A stretch of 64,000 nt of DNA from Tenacibaculum sp. MAR_2009_124 (GCF_900105455.1 NZ_FNSF01000005.1:682001-746000); one strand, 5' to 3'. Shown: positions 42,076 to 53,799, counted from the first letter of the stretch. A program made the numbers and translations. The notes: generated by a model from the letters alone, not told the origin.

Positions 42076-44463
42076 TTACGATCCACACATTAAACAATCG
42101 TCTGGTCCTGCATCTTTAGAAGCATCTACCATTGCCTTAAACTCTTCTGGGCTCATTGGCTCGTCTTGTTCTTCTTTCTTTTCTATATTTAAAGTAAACT
42201 GTTTTGCATTTACTGCAGATTTTGTTCTTAAGTAGTACATACCAGTTTTTAATCCTGATTTCCAAGCATAAAAATGCATTGATGTTAGCTTTCCAAAATC
42301 TGGATCTTTCATAAATAAATTCAGCGATTGAGATTGATCAATGAAGTATCCTCTATGTCTAGCCATATCAATGATATCTTTCATACTCATTTCCCAAACT
42401 GTCTTATATAAGTCTTTTAAATCTTGAGGAATCGATTCAATATGTTGAATAGAACCATTCGCTCTCATGATATCTTCTTTCATATTATTATCCCACAATC
42501 CAAGTTCTACTAAATCTTCTAGTAAATGCTTATTTACTACAATAAACTCACCTGACAATACTCTACGAGTGTAGATATTAGAAGTGTAAGGTTCGAATGC
42601 TTCATTATTACCTAAAATTTGAGAGGTAGAAGCTGTTGGCATTGGTGCAACTAATAAAGAGTTACGAACCCCATGCTCTACTACTTCTTTACGTAATCCT
42701 TTCCAATCCCATCTTCCGCTTAACTCGTCGTCTTTTACACCCCACATATTGTACTGAAATTCACCTTCAGACATTGGAGATCCTTTAAACGTAGAATATG
42801 CTCCTTTTACTTTTGCAACTTCCATTGAAGAAGTTACTGCAGCAAAATATAATGTTTCAAAAATCTCTTGATTTAATTTTTTAGCTTCATCACCTGTAAA
42901 AGGAAGACGTAACATAATAAACGCATCAGCCAAACCTTGAATTCCTAATCCAACTGGGCGGTGACGGAAATTAGAATTCTCTGCCTCCTTTACTGGGTAA
43001 TAGTTACGGTCAATTACAGTATCTAAATTGCGAATCACTTTTTTAGTTACCTCAAATAATTTTTGGTGATCGAAAAACTTACTACCGTTTTCATCTTGAG
43101 CAACAAACATCGGTATTGCAATTGAAGCCAAGTTACATACAGCTACCTCATCTTCCGCAGTGTACTCCATAATTTCAGTACACAAGTTTGACGAACGAAT
43201 TGTTCCTAAATTCTTTTGATTCGACTTGCGGTTTGCTGCATCTTTATACAACATATATGGTGTACCCGTTTCAATTTGAGACTCTAATATTTTCTCCCAT
43301 AATTCACGAGCTTTTATTGTTTTTCTACCTTTTCCTGCAGCTTCATAACTCGTATATAAACGTTCAAATTCCTCTCCATAAGTATCATATAAATGAGGAC
43401 ACTCATGAGGACACATCAAGGTCCAATCAGCATCTTCTTGAACACGTTTCATGAATAAATCAGACATCCACATTGCATAGAATAAATCACGCGCACGCAT
43501 TTCTTCTTTACCATGGTTTTTCTTTAAATCTAAGAAATCAAAAATATCCGCATGCCAAGGCTCTAAATACATTGCAAACGATCCTTTTCTTTTTCCACCA
43601 CCTTGATCTACATATCTTGCAGTATCATTAAACACACGTAACATTGGCACAACACCGTTCGAAGTACCATTAGTTCCACTAATATAAGAACCTGTTGCAC
43701 GAATATTATGAATTGATAAACCAATACCTCCAGCAGACTGTGATATTTTAGCTGTTTGCTTTAATGTATCGTAAATCCCATCGATACTATCATCTTGCAT
43801 TTGTAGTAAGAAACAAGATGACATTTGTGGTTTTGGTGTTCCTGAATTAAAAAGTGTTGGCGTTGCATGAGTAAAATACTTTTTACTCATTAATTCGTAT
43901 GTAGCAATAGCCTCGTCAATATCTTCTTTATGAATACCAATAGAAACACGCATTAACATTTGCTGAGGTCTTTCAACTATTTGCCCATTTAACTTTAATA
44001 GGTAAGAACGCTCTAATGTTTTAAAACCAAAATAATCATAATTAAAATCTCTACTGTAAATGATTGTAGAATCTAATTTACTTGCATTTTTCATGATGAT
44101 ATCATAAACATCATCTGACAATAAAGGAGCCTCCTTTTCTGTACGTGGATTTACGTAATTGTATAAATCCGTCATTGTTTCAGAAAATGACTTCTTAGTG
44201 TTTTTATGTAAGTTAGATACAGCAATTCTCGCAGCCAATTTAGCATAATCAGGATGAGCAGTAGTCAAAGTAGCTGCTATCTCCGCAGCTAAATTATCTA
44301 ACTCAGAAGTGGTAACTCCATCATATAGCCCCTCAATTACTCGCATTGCTACTTTAACGGGGTCAACGATGGCATTTAAACCATAGCACATTTTACGTAC
44401 TCTTTCCGTGATTTTATCAAACATTACTGGCTCTTTTCTGCCGTCTCTTTTTACTACATACAT
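42076..44463 (-). CDS. nrdA: Ribonucleoside-diphosphate reductase alpha subunit (class Ia)
   Basis: A 795-aa protein: N-terminal ATP-cone ([20 protein letters not shown]), active-site residues in [17 protein letters not shown] and the radical path Tyr pair near [15 protein letters not shown], and a C-terminal Cys pair CLMCGS that is re-reduced by thioredoxin. Makes dNDPs for DNA synthesis. 174 bases downstream of nrdB on the same strand, with a terminator after it; trxA lies just upstream of nrdB, giving the reductant in the same neighbourhood. Confidence 0.97.
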   Translation of the reverse strand: MYVVKRDGRKEPVMFDKITERVRKMCYGLNAIVDPVKVAMRVIEGLYDGVTTSELDNLAAEIAATLTTAHPDYAKLAARIAVSNLHKNTKKSFSETMTDLYNYVNPRTEKEAPLLSDDVYDIIMKNASKLDSTIIYSRDFNYDYFGFKTLERSYLLKLNGQIVERPQQMLMRVSIGIHKEDIDEAIATYELMSKKYFTHATPTLFNSGTPKPQMSSCFLLQMQDDSIDGIYDTLKQTAKISQSAGGIGLSIHNIRATGSYISGTNGTSNGVVPMLRVFNDTARYVDQGGGKRKGSFAMYLEPWHADIFDFLDLKKNHGKEEMRARDLFYAMWMSDLFMKRVQEDADWTLMCPHECPHLYDTYGEEFERLYTSYEAAGKGRKTIKARELWEKILESQIETGTPYMLYKDAANRKSNQKNLGTIRSSNLCTEIMEYTAEDEVAVCNLASIAIPMFVAQDENGSKFFDHQKLFEVTKKVIRNLDTVIDRNYYPVKEAENSNFRHRPVGLGIQGLADAFIMLRLPFTGDEAKKLNQEIFETLYFAAVTSSMEVAKVKGAYSTFKGSPMSEGEFQYNMWGVKDDELSGRWDWKGLRKEVVEHGVRNSLLVAPMPTASTSQILGNNEAFEPYTSNIYTRRVLSGEFIVVNKHLLEDLVELGLWDNNMKEDIMRANGSIQHIESIPQDLKDLYKTVWEMSMKDIIDMARHRGYFIDQSQSLNLFMKDPDFGKLTSMHFYAWKSGLKTGMYYLRTKSAVNAKQFTLNIEKKEEQDEPMSPEEFKAMVDASKDAGPDDCLMCGS

Positions 44464-44637
44464 ACTTTAATGGGTGTTTAACGTTGGTTATTAAGGTCGC
44501 CAAAGCCTCTGCATAAGCAACCTTGCAAATGATATATAAATATGGTTTCTATTTTTTTTGAAACTAATAATAAAATTAAGTCACATTAATTTTATTACAT
44601 TACTGCGCACAGGGGATTGCAGTATAAGATCTCTTTT

Positions 44638-45609
44638 TTAAAAATCAGAATCGAAACTGATGCTTCCTGTCCCCCCAGATTTAACTCCGGCTTTTTGATA
44701 TTCTGACACTCTTTTTTCGAAGAAATTAGTTTTTCCTTCTAAAGAGATCATTTCCATAAAGTCGAATGGGTTTGTAGATTCGTATACTTTCTCACAGCCA
44801 AACTCTAACAAAAGTCTATCTGTAACATACTCCAAATATTGAGTCATTAATTTTGAATTCATTCCAATTAAACTTGCTGGCAATGATTCTGTAATAAACT
44901 CACGTTCAATATCAAGGGCAGAAACAATAATATCAGATATTCTTTCTTTTGGCACTTTATTAATCAAGTGATGGTTGTGTAAGTGAACTGCAAAATCACA
45001 GTGCATACCTTCATCACGAGAAATTAATTCGTTAGAAAAAGTAAGTCCTGGTAGTAGTCCTCTTTTCTTTAACCAAAAAATAGAACAGAATGATCCAGAA
45101 AAGAAAATTCCTTCAACCGCTGCAAAAGCAATTAATCTTTCGGCAAAAGAGTCAGACTCTATCCATTTAAGTGCCCAATCTGCTTTCTTTTTAATAGCAG
45201 GGAAAATTTCGATTGCTTTGAAAAGTCTATTTTTTTCCTCCTCATCTTTTATATAGGTATCAATTAATAAAGAATATGTTTCAGAATGAACATTCTCCAT
45301 CATAATTTGAAACCCATAAAAGAATTTTGCTTCAGAGTACTGAACTTCATTTACAAAGTTTTCGGCTAAATTTTCATTTACAATTCCATCTGATGCCGCA
45401 AAAAAGGCCAAAACATGTTTAATAAAATAACGTTCGTCATCATTTAATTTCGTATTCCAATCATTTAAATCTGAATGTAAATCAATTTCTTCAGCAGTCC
45501 AAAAACAAGCCTGTTGTTTTTTATACCAGTCCCACAAATCATTGTGTTTGATTGGAAAAATTACAAATCTGTCTTTATTCTCTTGTAAAATTGGTTCGAT
45601 CGCCGCCAT
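44638..45609 (-). CDS. nrdB: Ribonucleoside-diphosphate reductase beta subunit
   Basis: A 323-aa R2 protein with di-iron ligands and radical Tyr as in eukaryote-like class Ia R2: [51 protein letters not shown]. The C-terminal tail GSISFDSDF is the part that docks to NrdA. Supplies the tyrosyl radical. Confidence 0.97.
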   Translation of the reverse strand: MAAIEPILQENKDRFVIFPIKHNDLWDWYKKQQACFWTAEEIDLHSDLNDWNTKLNDDERYFIKHVLAFFAASDGIVNENLAENFVNEVQYSEAKFFYGFQIMMENVHSETYSLLIDTYIKDEEEKNRLFKAIEIFPAIKKKADWALKWIESDSFAERLIAFAAVEGIFFSGSFCSIFWLKKRGLLPGLTFSNELISRDEGMHCDFAVHLHNHHLINKVPKERISDIIVSALDIEREFITESLPASLIGMNSKLMTQYLEYVTDRLLLEFGCEKVYESTNPFDFMEMISLEGKTNFFEKRVSEYQKAGVKSGGTGSISFDSDF

Positions 45610-45854
45610 TTTCTAAACTAATATTTATCTGTTACTTTTTATTGGTATTAAGGGATGAACAAAGATTCAAATTTTTACTAAAAACTGAAAGCCATACTTA
45701 TTCACAAATCCCTTGAAGTTTTTAACAAATTGTCTTTTTTGAAGATTCCTGCTCTTTTTTTTACTTTTTTCAAAACATTGTTTTTCAACGATTTAAAATC
45801 CTGAATTTTGCTTCCGCAGTGATTATCACAGAGTTTCTTAAAACGTCTTATTTC

Positions 45855-45885
45855 AAAAAAAAAGTGATGCAAAATGCACCACTTT
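45855..45885 (-). terminator. trxA terminator
   Basis: AAGTGGTGCA / TGCATCACTT stem and a nine-base T run on the minus strand, six bases past the stop. Confidence 0.9.
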
Positions 45886-45891
45886 TTAATC

Positions 45892-46251
45892 TTACTTTTC
45901 AACTTTTAGAACATCCTTAATTATCTGTTCAATTTGCGTTTTAGGTAAAGCTCCATGTGCCATTTGCGGTTCATCATTTTGCGGGCAAAATAACATTGAA
46001 GGGATACTTCGGATTCCAAATGCTGCCGCCAATTCTTGTTGCGCTTCCGTATCTACTTTATAAATGGACACTTTTCCTTCATATTCATTACTCAAATCTT
46101 CTATAATAGGGGCAAGAGATTTACATGGACCACACCAATCAGCATAAAAATCAATAATTGCAGGTATCTCTCCTTCGAACGTCCATTCTTTATTTTTCTC
46201 ATAGTTAAATACCTTTTCGAGAAAGGTTTCTTTTGTTAAATTCTCTGTCAT
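45892..46251 (-). CDS. trxA: Thioredoxin
   Basis: From ATG 46249-46251 the protein has 119 aa (MTENLTKETFLEKVFNYEKN); upstream in-frame codons to 46302 lack the family pattern. Active site DFYADWCGPCKSLAP, cis-Pro in RSIPSMLFC. Reduces disulfides, including those of ribonucleotide reductase, whose genes follow. Confidence 0.93.
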   Translation of the reverse strand: MTENLTKETFLEKVFNYEKNKEWTFEGEIPAIIDFYADWCGPCKSLAPIIEDLSNEYEGKVSIYKVDTEAQQELAAAFGIRSIPSMLFCPQNDEPQMAHGALPKTQIEQIIKDVLKVEK

Positions 46252-46452
46252 TTTTCTTATGTATTGTTTTCTTAATAAGGCTTTAAGCAGTTGGTCGCTC
46301 AATATTTTTATAAATTACAACATTTACTTTTTATGTTGTTATAAGTTATTTTCCGAAGTTATGAATAATTTACTTCATAACTTAACAGCAAAAATAGGGC
46401 TAATAAAAATTATTAATTTTATATTTTTAAGCTATCATTTTAATTTCAACGA

Positions 46453-47028
46453 ATGAATAATCTCCATGAAGTTTCGAACTTTTTTAAGACATCCTACCCT
46501 TTAAATGAGCACGGGTTAGAAGAGCTTTTCGGTTTATTTAAAACCGAGTTTTTTAAAAGGGGAGACCTCTTACTAAAGTCAAATACTAAAGAAAAGAAAT
46601 TAAGGTTTCTTAATAGTGGTACTGTGCGGGAGTTTTATGCTGACAAAGACAGGGAAACTAATATTAATTTTTATATAAAGCCACAATTTATCTCTGATTT
46701 ATTAGCATTTAACAACAACACCATCACGAATAAAAATCAAGAGTGTTTAACAGCTGTTGAAATACTGAGTATTGAACGCAACTCCTATTTTAAAATATTA
46801 GAAAAACACGAATGTGGAAAGTCATTCGTTACCGCTTCTTTTCAGAAATTACTGCATCAAAAAGAAATCATAGAATTCAATAGAGTAACAAAATCTCCAG
46901 AAGACCTTTATAAAGATTTATTTAAAAACAAACCACAATGGTTAAAAGGTATTCCTCAATATCATATTGCATCCTATTTAAATATAACACCCGAAACACT
47001 TAGTAGAATTCGAAAACGTATTTCTTGA
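46453..47028 (+). CDS. Crp/Fnr family transcription regulator
   Basis: A 191-aa protein: cyclic-nucleotide-binding barrel (about 20-125, FFKRGDLLLKSNTKEKKLRF) and a C-terminal helix-turn-helix (PQYHIASYLNITPETLSRIR). It has no FNR-type cysteine cluster. Effector unknown. 61 bases upstream of the metallo-beta-lactamase gene, likely same transcript. Confidence 0.88.
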   Translation: MNNLHEVSNFFKTSYPLNEHGLEELFGLFKTEFFKRGDLLLKSNTKEKKLRFLNSGTVREFYADKDRETNINFYIKPQFISDLLAFNNNTITNKNQECLTAVEILSIERNSYFKILEKHECGKSFVTASFQKLLHQKEIIEFNRVTKSPEDLYKDLFKNKPQWLKGIPQYHIASYLNITPETLSRIRKRIS

Positions 47029-47089
47029 TTTGAATCAATGTGTAAACTTTCTTTATGATTGAACTTTGCTGTATATTAAAAATTAAGTC

Positions 47090-47869
47090 ATGTTGAAAAT
47101 TCATCACCTTAGAAATGCCACCTTGATTATTGAAACGAATGATCATGCTATACTCATTGACCCAATGCTTGGAAACAAAGGAAGTCTTCCCCCTTTTGCA
47201 GTATTCAGACATAAAGCAAAAAAAAATCCAACCGTTTCATTACCACAAAACAGCGATGAACTACTCAAAAAAGTAAATTATTGTTTGATCACTCATTTAC
47301 ATCCTGATCACATTGACAATGAAGGTGTCAAATTTCTTAAAGCACGTAATATTCCTGTTAGCTGCAGTAATAGAGATGAAAAAGAATTAAAAAAAAGAGG
47401 GTTGAATGTCGTTCAAAGTTTGAAATACTGGAATAAACAACCTTTTTTAAAGGGTACTATTGAAGGTATTCCTGCAAAACATGGTTACGGGTTCATTTCA
47501 AAACCCATGGGAGATGTAATGGGGTATTACTTAACCTTAAAGGAAGGAAAGACTATCTACATAACTTCAGATACTATCTATACGAAAGATGTAGCTAGAG
47601 TATTAACAGAATACAAACCCGACATCAATGTTTTACCCTGTGGAGAAGCCCGTTTCGACTTATTCAAACATTTAATTATGACCAAAAAGGACATTCTTAA
47701 TTTTGTAAAGAATTCATCTGGAATTACAATTGCTAATCATATGGAATCAATTAATCATTGTTCCCTTACTAGACATCAATTAAAGGCGTTATTAAAAGAA
47801 AACAACCTTCTTAAAAAGGTAATAATACCAAAAGATGGAGATACTATTTCATTAGAAAACCTTCTTTAA
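47090..47869 (+). CDS. Metallo-beta-lactamase fold hydrolase (UlaG-like)
   Basis: A 259-aa protein with the metal motif THLHPDHIDNEG, Asp in TSDTIYTKD and late His in ANHMESINHC. Similar to UlaG-type or N-acyl phosphatidylethanolamine hydrolase-like MBL enzymes. Cytosolic. Substrate unknown. The 290 bases that follow contain the promoter of the next gene and nothing else I can see. Confidence 0.88.
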   Translation: MLKIHHLRNATLIIETNDHAILIDPMLGNKGSLPPFAVFRHKAKKNPTVSLPQNSDELLKKVNYCLITHLHPDHIDNEGVKFLKARNIPVSCSNRDEKELKKRGLNVVQSLKYWNKQPFLKGTIEGIPAKHGYGFISKPMGDVMGYYLTLKEGKTIYITSDTIYTKDVARVLTEYKPDINVLPCGEARFDLFKHLIMTKKDILNFVKNSSGITIANHMESINHCSLTRHQLKALLKENNLLKKVIIPKDGDTISLENLL

Positions 47870-48125
47870 AAAACCTTCAATCTCACAGTATATTAGTATT
47901 TAAATTACTTTTAGTTATGCAGAAAATGTACTAGTAAGCAAAAATCAGTTTATGTACAAAGTACCTGAAAATAGATCCCGTTTTTTATAAACGCTCATTA
48001 CTTAGAAAAATCAAGTTCATTTCTTGCCGTCATAAAATGCCTTTTTTGAATCAAAAAAATTACTTTTTTATGTTATTTTATGTTAAAATCCTCATAAAAT
48101 GTAACATCTCTGGTTTTTTTTCATC

Positions 48126-48133
48126 TAACTTTG
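48126..48133 (+). promoter_or_regulatory. -7 element of the prolyl oligopeptidase gene
   Basis: TAACTTTG, 27 bases before the ATG at 48161. The -33 box is poor. Confidence 0.5.
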
Positions 48134-48160
48134 GAAGAATTTTCTAACTATTTCTACACA

Positions 48161-50326
48161 ATGAAAAAAATTATATTTCCCGTTCTTGCTGCAAGTTTTA
48201 TACTTGTGTCTTGTGAGAAACCAGTAAACAAAATAACTAAAAGAGATATCGCAGTGACATATCCAGCAACTGATAAAAAACCAATTGTCGATGACTATTT
48301 TGGAACAAAAGTTACCGACAACTATCGTTGGTTAGAAGATGATAGAAGTACCGAAACTGAAAACTGGGTAAAAGCAGAAAATGAAGTTACTTTTGATTAC
48401 TTAAGTAAAATTCCATATCGTACACAATTAAAAGATCGCTTGTCTGAACTATGGAACTTCGAAAAAGTAGGAACTCCATTTGAAGAAGGAGAATATACTT
48501 ACTATTTTAAAAACGATGGTTTACAAAACCAATATGTACTTTATAGGACTGATAAAAATGGAAAAGATGAAGTATTCCTCGATCCAAATACCTTTGCAGA
48601 AGATGGTACAACTTCATTAGGAAATTTAAGCTTTACCAAAGATGGAAAAACACTCGCTTATTCAATTTCAGAAGGTGGAAGTGATTGGCAAAAAGTAATT
48701 ATTATGGACGCCGAAACTAGAGAAATTAAAGGTGACACTTTAGTTGACGTTAAGTTTAGTGGTATTTCATGGAAAGGAAATGAAGGTTTTTACTACTCTA
48801 GTTATGACAAACCCAAAGGGAGTGCATTATCAGCTAAAACCGACCAACATAAACTATATTTCCACTTATTAGGAACACCTCAAAGTGCTGATCAAGTTAT
48901 TTTTGGTGCAACTCCGGAAGAAAAGCATCGTTACGTTGGTGGATCTTTAACTGAAGACGATAGATATCTATTAGTTTCTGCTTCTACTTCTACTTCAGGA
49001 AATAAATTATTTATTAAAGATTTATCAAATCCAAAAAGCAAATTGACTCCTATCATAAACAATTTTGATAGTGACACTTATCTTATAGAAAATAAAGGGA
49101 CTAAGTTATATTTAGTTACAAACTTAAATGCTCCAAACAAGAAAATAGTTACTGTTGACGCTAACAATCCAACTCCTGAAAACTGGAAGGACTTTATCCC
49201 TGAAACTGAAAACGTATTATCGCCCTCAACTGGCGGTGGATTCTTCTTTACCAAATATATGGTAGATGCGGTTTCAAAGGTGTTACAATATGACTATGAA
49301 GGGAAACTTATTCGTGAAATTAAATTACCAGGTGTTGGAACCGCTGGAGGATTTGGTGGAAAAAAAGAAGAAAAAGAGTTATATTTTTCTTTTACAAACT
49401 ATAATACTCCGGGATCATCTTACAAGTATAATGTAGAAGAAGGAAGTTATGAATTATACTGGAAGCCTTCTATTTCTTTTAACTCTGACGATTACGAAAG
49501 CAAACAAGTTTTCTTTACTTCAAAGGATGGAACAAAAGTTCCTATGATTATTACTCATAAAAAAGGACTTGAATTAAACGGTAAAAACCCAACAATTTTA
49601 TATGGTTATGGAGGTTTCAACGTTAGCTTAACTCCTGGTTTTAGTATTGCAAATGCTGTTTGGATGGAGCAAGGTGGAGTTTACGCAGTACCTAACTTAA
49701 GAGGTGGTGGTGAATATGGGAAAAAATGGCATAATGCAGGAATTCAAATGAAAAAACAAAATGTTTTTGATGACTTTATAGCTGCAGGAGAATATTTAAT
49801 TGAAAGTAAATATACATCATCTGATTTCTTAGCTATTAGAGGTGGTTCGAACGGAGGTTTATTAGTTGGTGCTACCATGACACAGCGACCAGATCTAATG
49901 AAAGTAGCTTTACCTGCCGTTGGTGTTTTGGACATGTTACGTTACCACACATTTACTGCTGGAGCGGGTTGGGCTTATGACTATGGAACTTCTGAACAAA
50001 GTAAAGAAATGTTTGATTACTTAAAAGGATACTCACCTGTTCATAATGTGAAATCAGAAATAGAATATCCTGCAACTTTAGTTACCACTGGAGATCATGA
50101 CGATAGAGTAGTGCCTGCCCATAGTTTTAAATTTGCCGCTGAATTACAAGACAAGCAAAATGGAAATAACCCTGTCCTTATTAGAATTGAAACCAATGCT
50201 GGTCATGGTGCTGGAACACCGGTAGCCAAAACTATTGAGCAATACGCTGATATTTTTGGATTTACTTTATTTAATATGGGATTTGACAGCTTACCAAACC
50301 CACCAAAATCAAAAATCAAATCTTAA
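48161..50326 (+). CDS. Prolyl oligopeptidase family serine peptidase (lipoprotein)
   Basis: Starting at ATG 48161 (721 aa) gives a lipoprotein signal, [18 protein letters not shown], so it is probably attached to the outer membrane. A beta-propeller (about 60-420) precedes the alpha/beta hydrolase: nucleophile Ser in [20 protein letters not shown], Asp in [17 protein letters not shown], His in [10 protein letters not shown]. Cleaves short peptides after proline. Followed 17 bases later by an M13 peptidase, so both may break down peptides together. Confidence 0.94.
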   Translation: MKKIIFPVLAASFILVSCEKPVNKITKRDIAVTYPATDKKPIVDDYFGTKVTDNYRWLEDDRSTETENWVKAENEVTFDYLSKIPYRTQLKDRLSELWNFEKVGTPFEEGEYTYYFKNDGLQNQYVLYRTDKNGKDEVFLDPNTFAEDGTTSLGNLSFTKDGKTLAYSISEGGSDWQKVIIMDAETREIKGDTLVDVKFSGISWKGNEGFYYSSYDKPKGSALSAKTDQHKLYFHLLGTPQSADQVIFGATPEEKHRYVGGSLTEDDRYLLVSASTSTSGNKLFIKDLSNPKSKLTPIINNFDSDTYLIENKGTKLYLVTNLNAPNKKIVTVDANNPTPENWKDFIPETENVLSPSTGGGFFFTKYMVDAVSKVLQYDYEGKLIREIKLPGVGTAGGFGGKKEEKELYFSFTNYNTPGSSYKYNVEEGSYELYWKPSISFNSDDYESKQVFFTSKDGTKVPMIITHKKGLELNGKNPTILYGYGGFNVSLTPGFSIANAVWMEQGGVYAVPNLRGGGEYGKKWHNAGIQMKKQNVFDDFIAAGEYLIESKYTSSDFLAIRGGSNGGLLVGATMTQRPDLMKVALPAVGVLDMLRYHTFTAGAGWAYDYGTSEQSKEMFDYLKGYSPVHNVKSEIEYPATLVTTGDHDDRVVPAHSFKFAAELQDKQNGNNPVLIRIETNAGHGAGTPVAKTIEQYADIFGFTLFNMGFDSLPNPPKSKIKS

Positions 50327-50343
50327 TAAATATTATAAGCAAA

Positions 50344-52422
50344 ATGAGGACTTTTAAAAAACTAATGTTTACAACTGCAATTGCATCTTTAGGTGTGATT
50401 GCTTGTAAAACAGAACAAAAACCCGACGAAAAAGTTCAGGGTATTGTTTTAGAAAACATGGATACTTCTGTAAAACCCACCGACGACTTTTTTAGGTTTG
50501 TAAACGGTAAATGGGTTGATAACACCGAAATTCCTGCGGATAGAACTTCATGGGGAGGTTTTGGTGAATTGAGAAAAAAAACAGATGCTGACGTACTTGT
50601 TATTCTAAATGAAGCTATTGAACAAGGGAATTTTCCAAAAATAAAAGATGCTAACGGTAATGAAATAGATTCTGACCAACAAAAGGCAGTGAACTATTAT
50701 GAAACGATAATGGACACCGTTGCAAGAAATAAAGCTAGTAAAGAACCTGTATTACCTTTTCTTAAAAAAGTTGATGAGATAGCGAGCTTTGATGACGTTC
50801 AAGAATTTATTACCAACATGGCTCCTTATGGCGGTGTAGGTTTTTATGGTTTCGGAGTGTTCAACGATCTTAAAAACAGCAACATGAACGCTGGATACAT
50901 GGGAGCTGATGGTTTAGGATTAAGCCGCGATTACTATGTAGATGAAAAGGTTAAAGACAAGCTTGAAAAGTATCAGGTTTTTGTAGCTAAAATGTTACAA
51001 GAATTTGGAGACGATGAAGCTACGGCCCAAAAGAATGCTGCTACCATTGTAGCCTTTGAAAAAAGCCTTGCAGAGCCAAGAATGACGAAAGAAGAAAGAA
51101 GAGATACTCGTAAGATTTACAACCCAATGACTGTGGAGGAATTGTCTGCTTTATCTCCTGCTATCGATTGGGAAGCTCATTTAAAAGGGTTAGGTGTTGA
51201 ATCTTTAGACAAAGTTATTGTTACCGATCCTGGGTATTTTAAAGCCATGAGTGATGTTCTTAAAAATAGTTCAATTGAAGATATAAAATTACTATTACGT
51301 TGGAACGTTATTAACAGTGCCTTAGGTTTATTATCTACTGATTTAGAAAAAGCTAATTGGGAGTTTTATAGCAAAGAAATGAGAGGAGCTAAAGAACAAC
51401 GTCCAAGAGATGAGCGTGCTTTAGGAAGTCTTAATGGTGCTATTGGTGAAGCTCTTGGAAAATTATATGTAGACAAGAAGTTTCCGCCAGAAGCCAAGAA
51501 GAAAGCTAAAGAAATGATTGATAATGTAATGCTTGGGTTTGAAAAACGAATCAATGCATTACCATGGATGAGCCCAGAAACAAAGAAAAAAGCCTTAGAG
51601 AAATTAAATAAACTTACGGTTAAAATTGCATACCCAGACAAATGGAAAGATTATTCTGAGTTACAAATTAAAGGCCTTAAAAAAGGAGGGACTTATTTCG
51701 AAAATTCAATTAATGTTAGCCAGTGGAATTTCAACAAAAACATTGGAAAACTAGGGAAAGAAGTAGACAGAAGTGAATGGGGAATGTCTCCTCAAACTGT
51801 AAATGCGTATTTCAATCCTGTAAATAATGAAATCGTATTCCCTGCTGCTATTTTACAACCTCCTTTCTATAATTATAAAGCCGATGAAGCTGTTAATTAT
51901 GGTGGTATTGGTGCTGTAATTGGGCATGAAATTTCTCATAGTTTTGACGACTCTGGTGCACGTTTTGATGGTGATGGTAACTTAAAAAACTGGTGGACTG
52001 AAGAAGATTCAGAAAAATTTGGAAAAGCAGGTGAAAAGTTAGTCGCTCAATTTGATAATATTATTGCAATTGACAGCATGCACTTAAATGGAAAGTTTAC
52101 TTTAGGTGAAAACATTGGAGATTTAGGTGGTATTCAAGCTGCATATGAAGGTCTTCAAATTTTCTTAGCGAAAAATGGCCGTCCAGAAAGCATTGATGGT
52201 TTTACTCCTGAGCAAAGGTTTTTCCTTTCATGGGGAACCATTTGGAGAACTAAAATGCGTGATGAAGCTCTTAGAAACTTAATCATGACAGACACACACT
52301 CTCCAGGGATGTATCGTGCTTATATGCCTCTTAAAAACGTAGATTCTTTTTATAAAGCTTTTGACGTTAAAGAAGGTGACAATATGTATTTAAAACCAGA
52401 AGATAGAGTTAGAATCTGGTAA
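50344..52422 (+). CDS. M13 family metallopeptidase (neprilysin-like lipoprotein)
   Basis: A 692-aa protein with lipobox (SLGVIAC) and zinc site IGHEISHSFDDSGARFDGDG, third ligand in GENIGDLGGIQAAYEG, and NAYFNPVNNEIVFPAAILQP, all diagnostic for M13. Envelope peptidase of peptides. Own terminator at 52445-52472. Confidence 0.95.
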   Translation: MRTFKKLMFTTAIASLGVIACKTEQKPDEKVQGIVLENMDTSVKPTDDFFRFVNGKWVDNTEIPADRTSWGGFGELRKKTDADVLVILNEAIEQGNFPKIKDANGNEIDSDQQKAVNYYETIMDTVARNKASKEPVLPFLKKVDEIASFDDVQEFITNMAPYGGVGFYGFGVFNDLKNSNMNAGYMGADGLGLSRDYYVDEKVKDKLEKYQVFVAKMLQEFGDDEATAQKNAATIVAFEKSLAEPRMTKEERRDTRKIYNPMTVEELSALSPAIDWEAHLKGLGVESLDKVIVTDPGYFKAMSDVLKNSSIEDIKLLLRWNVINSALGLLSTDLEKANWEFYSKEMRGAKEQRPRDERALGSLNGAIGEALGKLYVDKKFPPEAKKKAKEMIDNVMLGFEKRINALPWMSPETKKKALEKLNKLTVKIAYPDKWKDYSELQIKGLKKGGTYFENSINVSQWNFNKNIGKLGKEVDRSEWGMSPQTVNAYFNPVNNEIVFPAAILQPPFYNYKADEAVNYGGIGAVIGHEISHSFDDSGARFDGDGNLKNWWTEEDSEKFGKAGEKLVAQFDNIIAIDSMHLNGKFTLGENIGDLGGIQAAYEGLQIFLAKNGRPESIDGFTPEQRFFLSWGTIWRTKMRDEALRNLIMTDTHSPGMYRAYMPLKNVDSFYKAFDVKEGDNMYLKPEDRVRIW

Positions 52423-52444
52423 ACCTATATAGTTTATTTATAAT

Positions 52445-52472
52445 AAAATGCCGGCTTATAGTCGGCATTTTG
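52445..52472 (+). terminator. Terminator after the M13 peptidase gene
   Basis: AAAATGCCG / CGGCATTTT stem followed by TTTG; reads well in both directions. Confidence 0.85.
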
Positions 52473-52514
52473 TTTAGAACTCTTTTAAACTTTTTGAGTT
52501 TAACCGAGTTCATA

Positions 52515-52733
52515 TTAATCTGCAAGTTCTACGCAAGAAAAACCTGCCCTTTCAACCTTATTTACAATTTCTACTTCCTTTATAACATCAGTCGTTTCAA
52601 TACGTAAAACTTTATCTACATCTTCAAGATCAACGGACACGTCAAGTATATTAGTATCTAAAACAAAAGTGTCATTTATAGATTTTACTTTATACTTTGT
52701 ATTAATATTTGTTTTGAATATAAATAATTTCAT
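52515..52733 (-). CDS. Small HMA-like protein without CxxC
   Basis: A 72-aa protein with the beta-alpha-beta-beta-alpha-beta length of heavy-metal-associated domains (MKLFIFKTNINTKYKVKSIN ... VEIVNKVERAGFSCVELAD) but without the CxxC metal site; only one Cys near the end. Last gene of a run with a sigma factor and a membrane protein. Perhaps a protein-interaction relative of copper chaperones. Confidence 0.65.
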   Translation of the reverse strand: MKLFIFKTNINTKYKVKSINDTFVLDTNILDVSVDLEDVDKVLRIETTDVIKEVEIVNKVERAGFSCVELAD

Positions 52734-52823
52734 CTTTCTAATTTTCAGAATCTATAATTATATTGATTCAATTCTTAAAAGTTTTGCCTTTAATTATTAT
52801 GTTTTAAAGCAATTTTAGATACT

Positions 52824-53261
52824 TTAATTGTTTTCCTTATCATCATCTTGTTTTTCTACATTTCTTCGGTTTAAATAGTTTTTATAAGCCTTATTTCCCT
52901 CTTCCTCCCAGAACTCATTGTAGTGTTCCCATTCTGAAAAATTACCTTTACAATTCTTTTCATAATACGATTTAAACTTATGTTTTCTTCTTTTCTTTGA
53001 TGAATGTTTGGACCTTTTGTTTCCTCCACAATCCCCTCCTCCAAAGCCGAAAATAATTTTGGCCAACACGAATAACCCAACTCCTTGCCAATAGTTCACC
53101 GCTGGCAAACCAAAAATATCTGGCATTAGAGCATTCCATAACCACATAATTAGGTATCCAAATAGAATTGCTAGTCCTGCAACAGCAATCGTAATAAAAA
53201 CTATTTTTCCAATAAACATTCCTGGTGACTGTTTATCCATTTTGTCTTTAAATAAATTCAT
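52824..53261 (-). CDS. Membrane protein co-transcribed with the sigma factor
   Basis: A 145-aa protein with two membrane helices (about 18-42 and 58-75) and a basic then acidic soluble tail (KRSKHSSKKRRKHKFKSYYE ... KNYLNRR). It starts one base after the sigma gene stop. Position suggests an anti-sigma-like or sigma-regulated role, but it has no anti-sigma domain I recognise. Confidence 0.75.
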   Translation of the reverse strand: MNLFKDKMDKQSPGMFIGKIVFITIAVAGLAILFGYLIMWLWNALMPDIFGLPAVNYWQGVGLFVLAKIIFGFGGGDCGGNKRSKHSSKKRRKHKFKSYYEKNCKGNFSEWEHYNEFWEEEGNKAYKNYLNRRNVEKQDDDKENN

Positions 53262-53262
53262 T

Positions 53263-53799
53263 TTATCTTATTTTTTCTTTCTTAATTTTCTTCAATAATA
53301 ACCCCAAAGCTCTATGCCTTCTTGACATTAAAGTTCCTATTGGAATATTGAGTTCTTCCGCCAGTTCTTTATAAGAATACTCTTCAAAATCGATCGCAAT
53401 AATAATATCACGATACATGGGTTTTAAACTTTCAATAGCCATCTTAAGTTCTTCCTTTGTCCTTTCAGAATATTCATTATCAGGTTTTCCATAAATCAAT
53501 TCAGTAAGTTCAATCAATTTTGCTTCCTTAATGTCTTCATCATATTTCGAAAATTTATTTTTTCGAAAGCCATCAATAATTCTATTCTTTAAAGATCGAT
53601 ACACGAAACCAGCAACATTGTTTATAGAGCTATACCCACTTGCAGAAGCAAACAGTTTTAGTGCTACATCTTGAATAATGTCCTCAGGATCTTGATGGAT
53701 ACTTTGTTTAATTTTCGACCCAACATACGACTTAAGAACATAATATTCTTTATCAAAAAAAGCTTTAAGTTTTTTTACATTTTCCGATTCGTGGTTCAT
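53263..53799 (-). CDS. ECF-type RNA polymerase sigma factor
   Basis: A 178-aa sigma-70 relative: region 2 (HQDPEDIIQDVALKLFASAS, FVYRSLKNRIIDGFRKN) and region 4 (YSYKELAEELNIPIGTLMSR). Shorter than housekeeping sigma, like extracytoplasmic-function types. First gene of a three-gene operon. Confidence 0.92.
   Translation of the reverse strand: MNHESENVKKLKAFFDKEYYVLKSYVGSKIKQSIHQDPEDIIQDVALKLFASASGYSSINNVAGFVYRSLKNRIIDGFRKNKFSKYDEDIKEAKLIELTELIYGKPDNEYSERTKEELKMAIESLKPMYRDIIIAIDFEEYSYKELAEELNIPIGTLMSRRHRALGLLLKKIKKEKIR

Noticed and set aside
41889..42119. Frames in the gap between the small membrane gene and nrdA
   Set aside because: They overlap the nrdA terminator and coding end on the other strand; no start signal. 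The gap seems empty.
45702..45902. A 66-codon Lys-rich frame between nrdB and trxA
   Set aside because: Its first 15 codons run through the trxA terminator hairpin and the start lies inside the trxA end; no family or ribosome site seen.
48131..48160. Longer N-terminus for the prolyl oligopeptidase
   Set aside because: It overlaps the -7 element and would hide the lipoprotein signal that begins at 48161.
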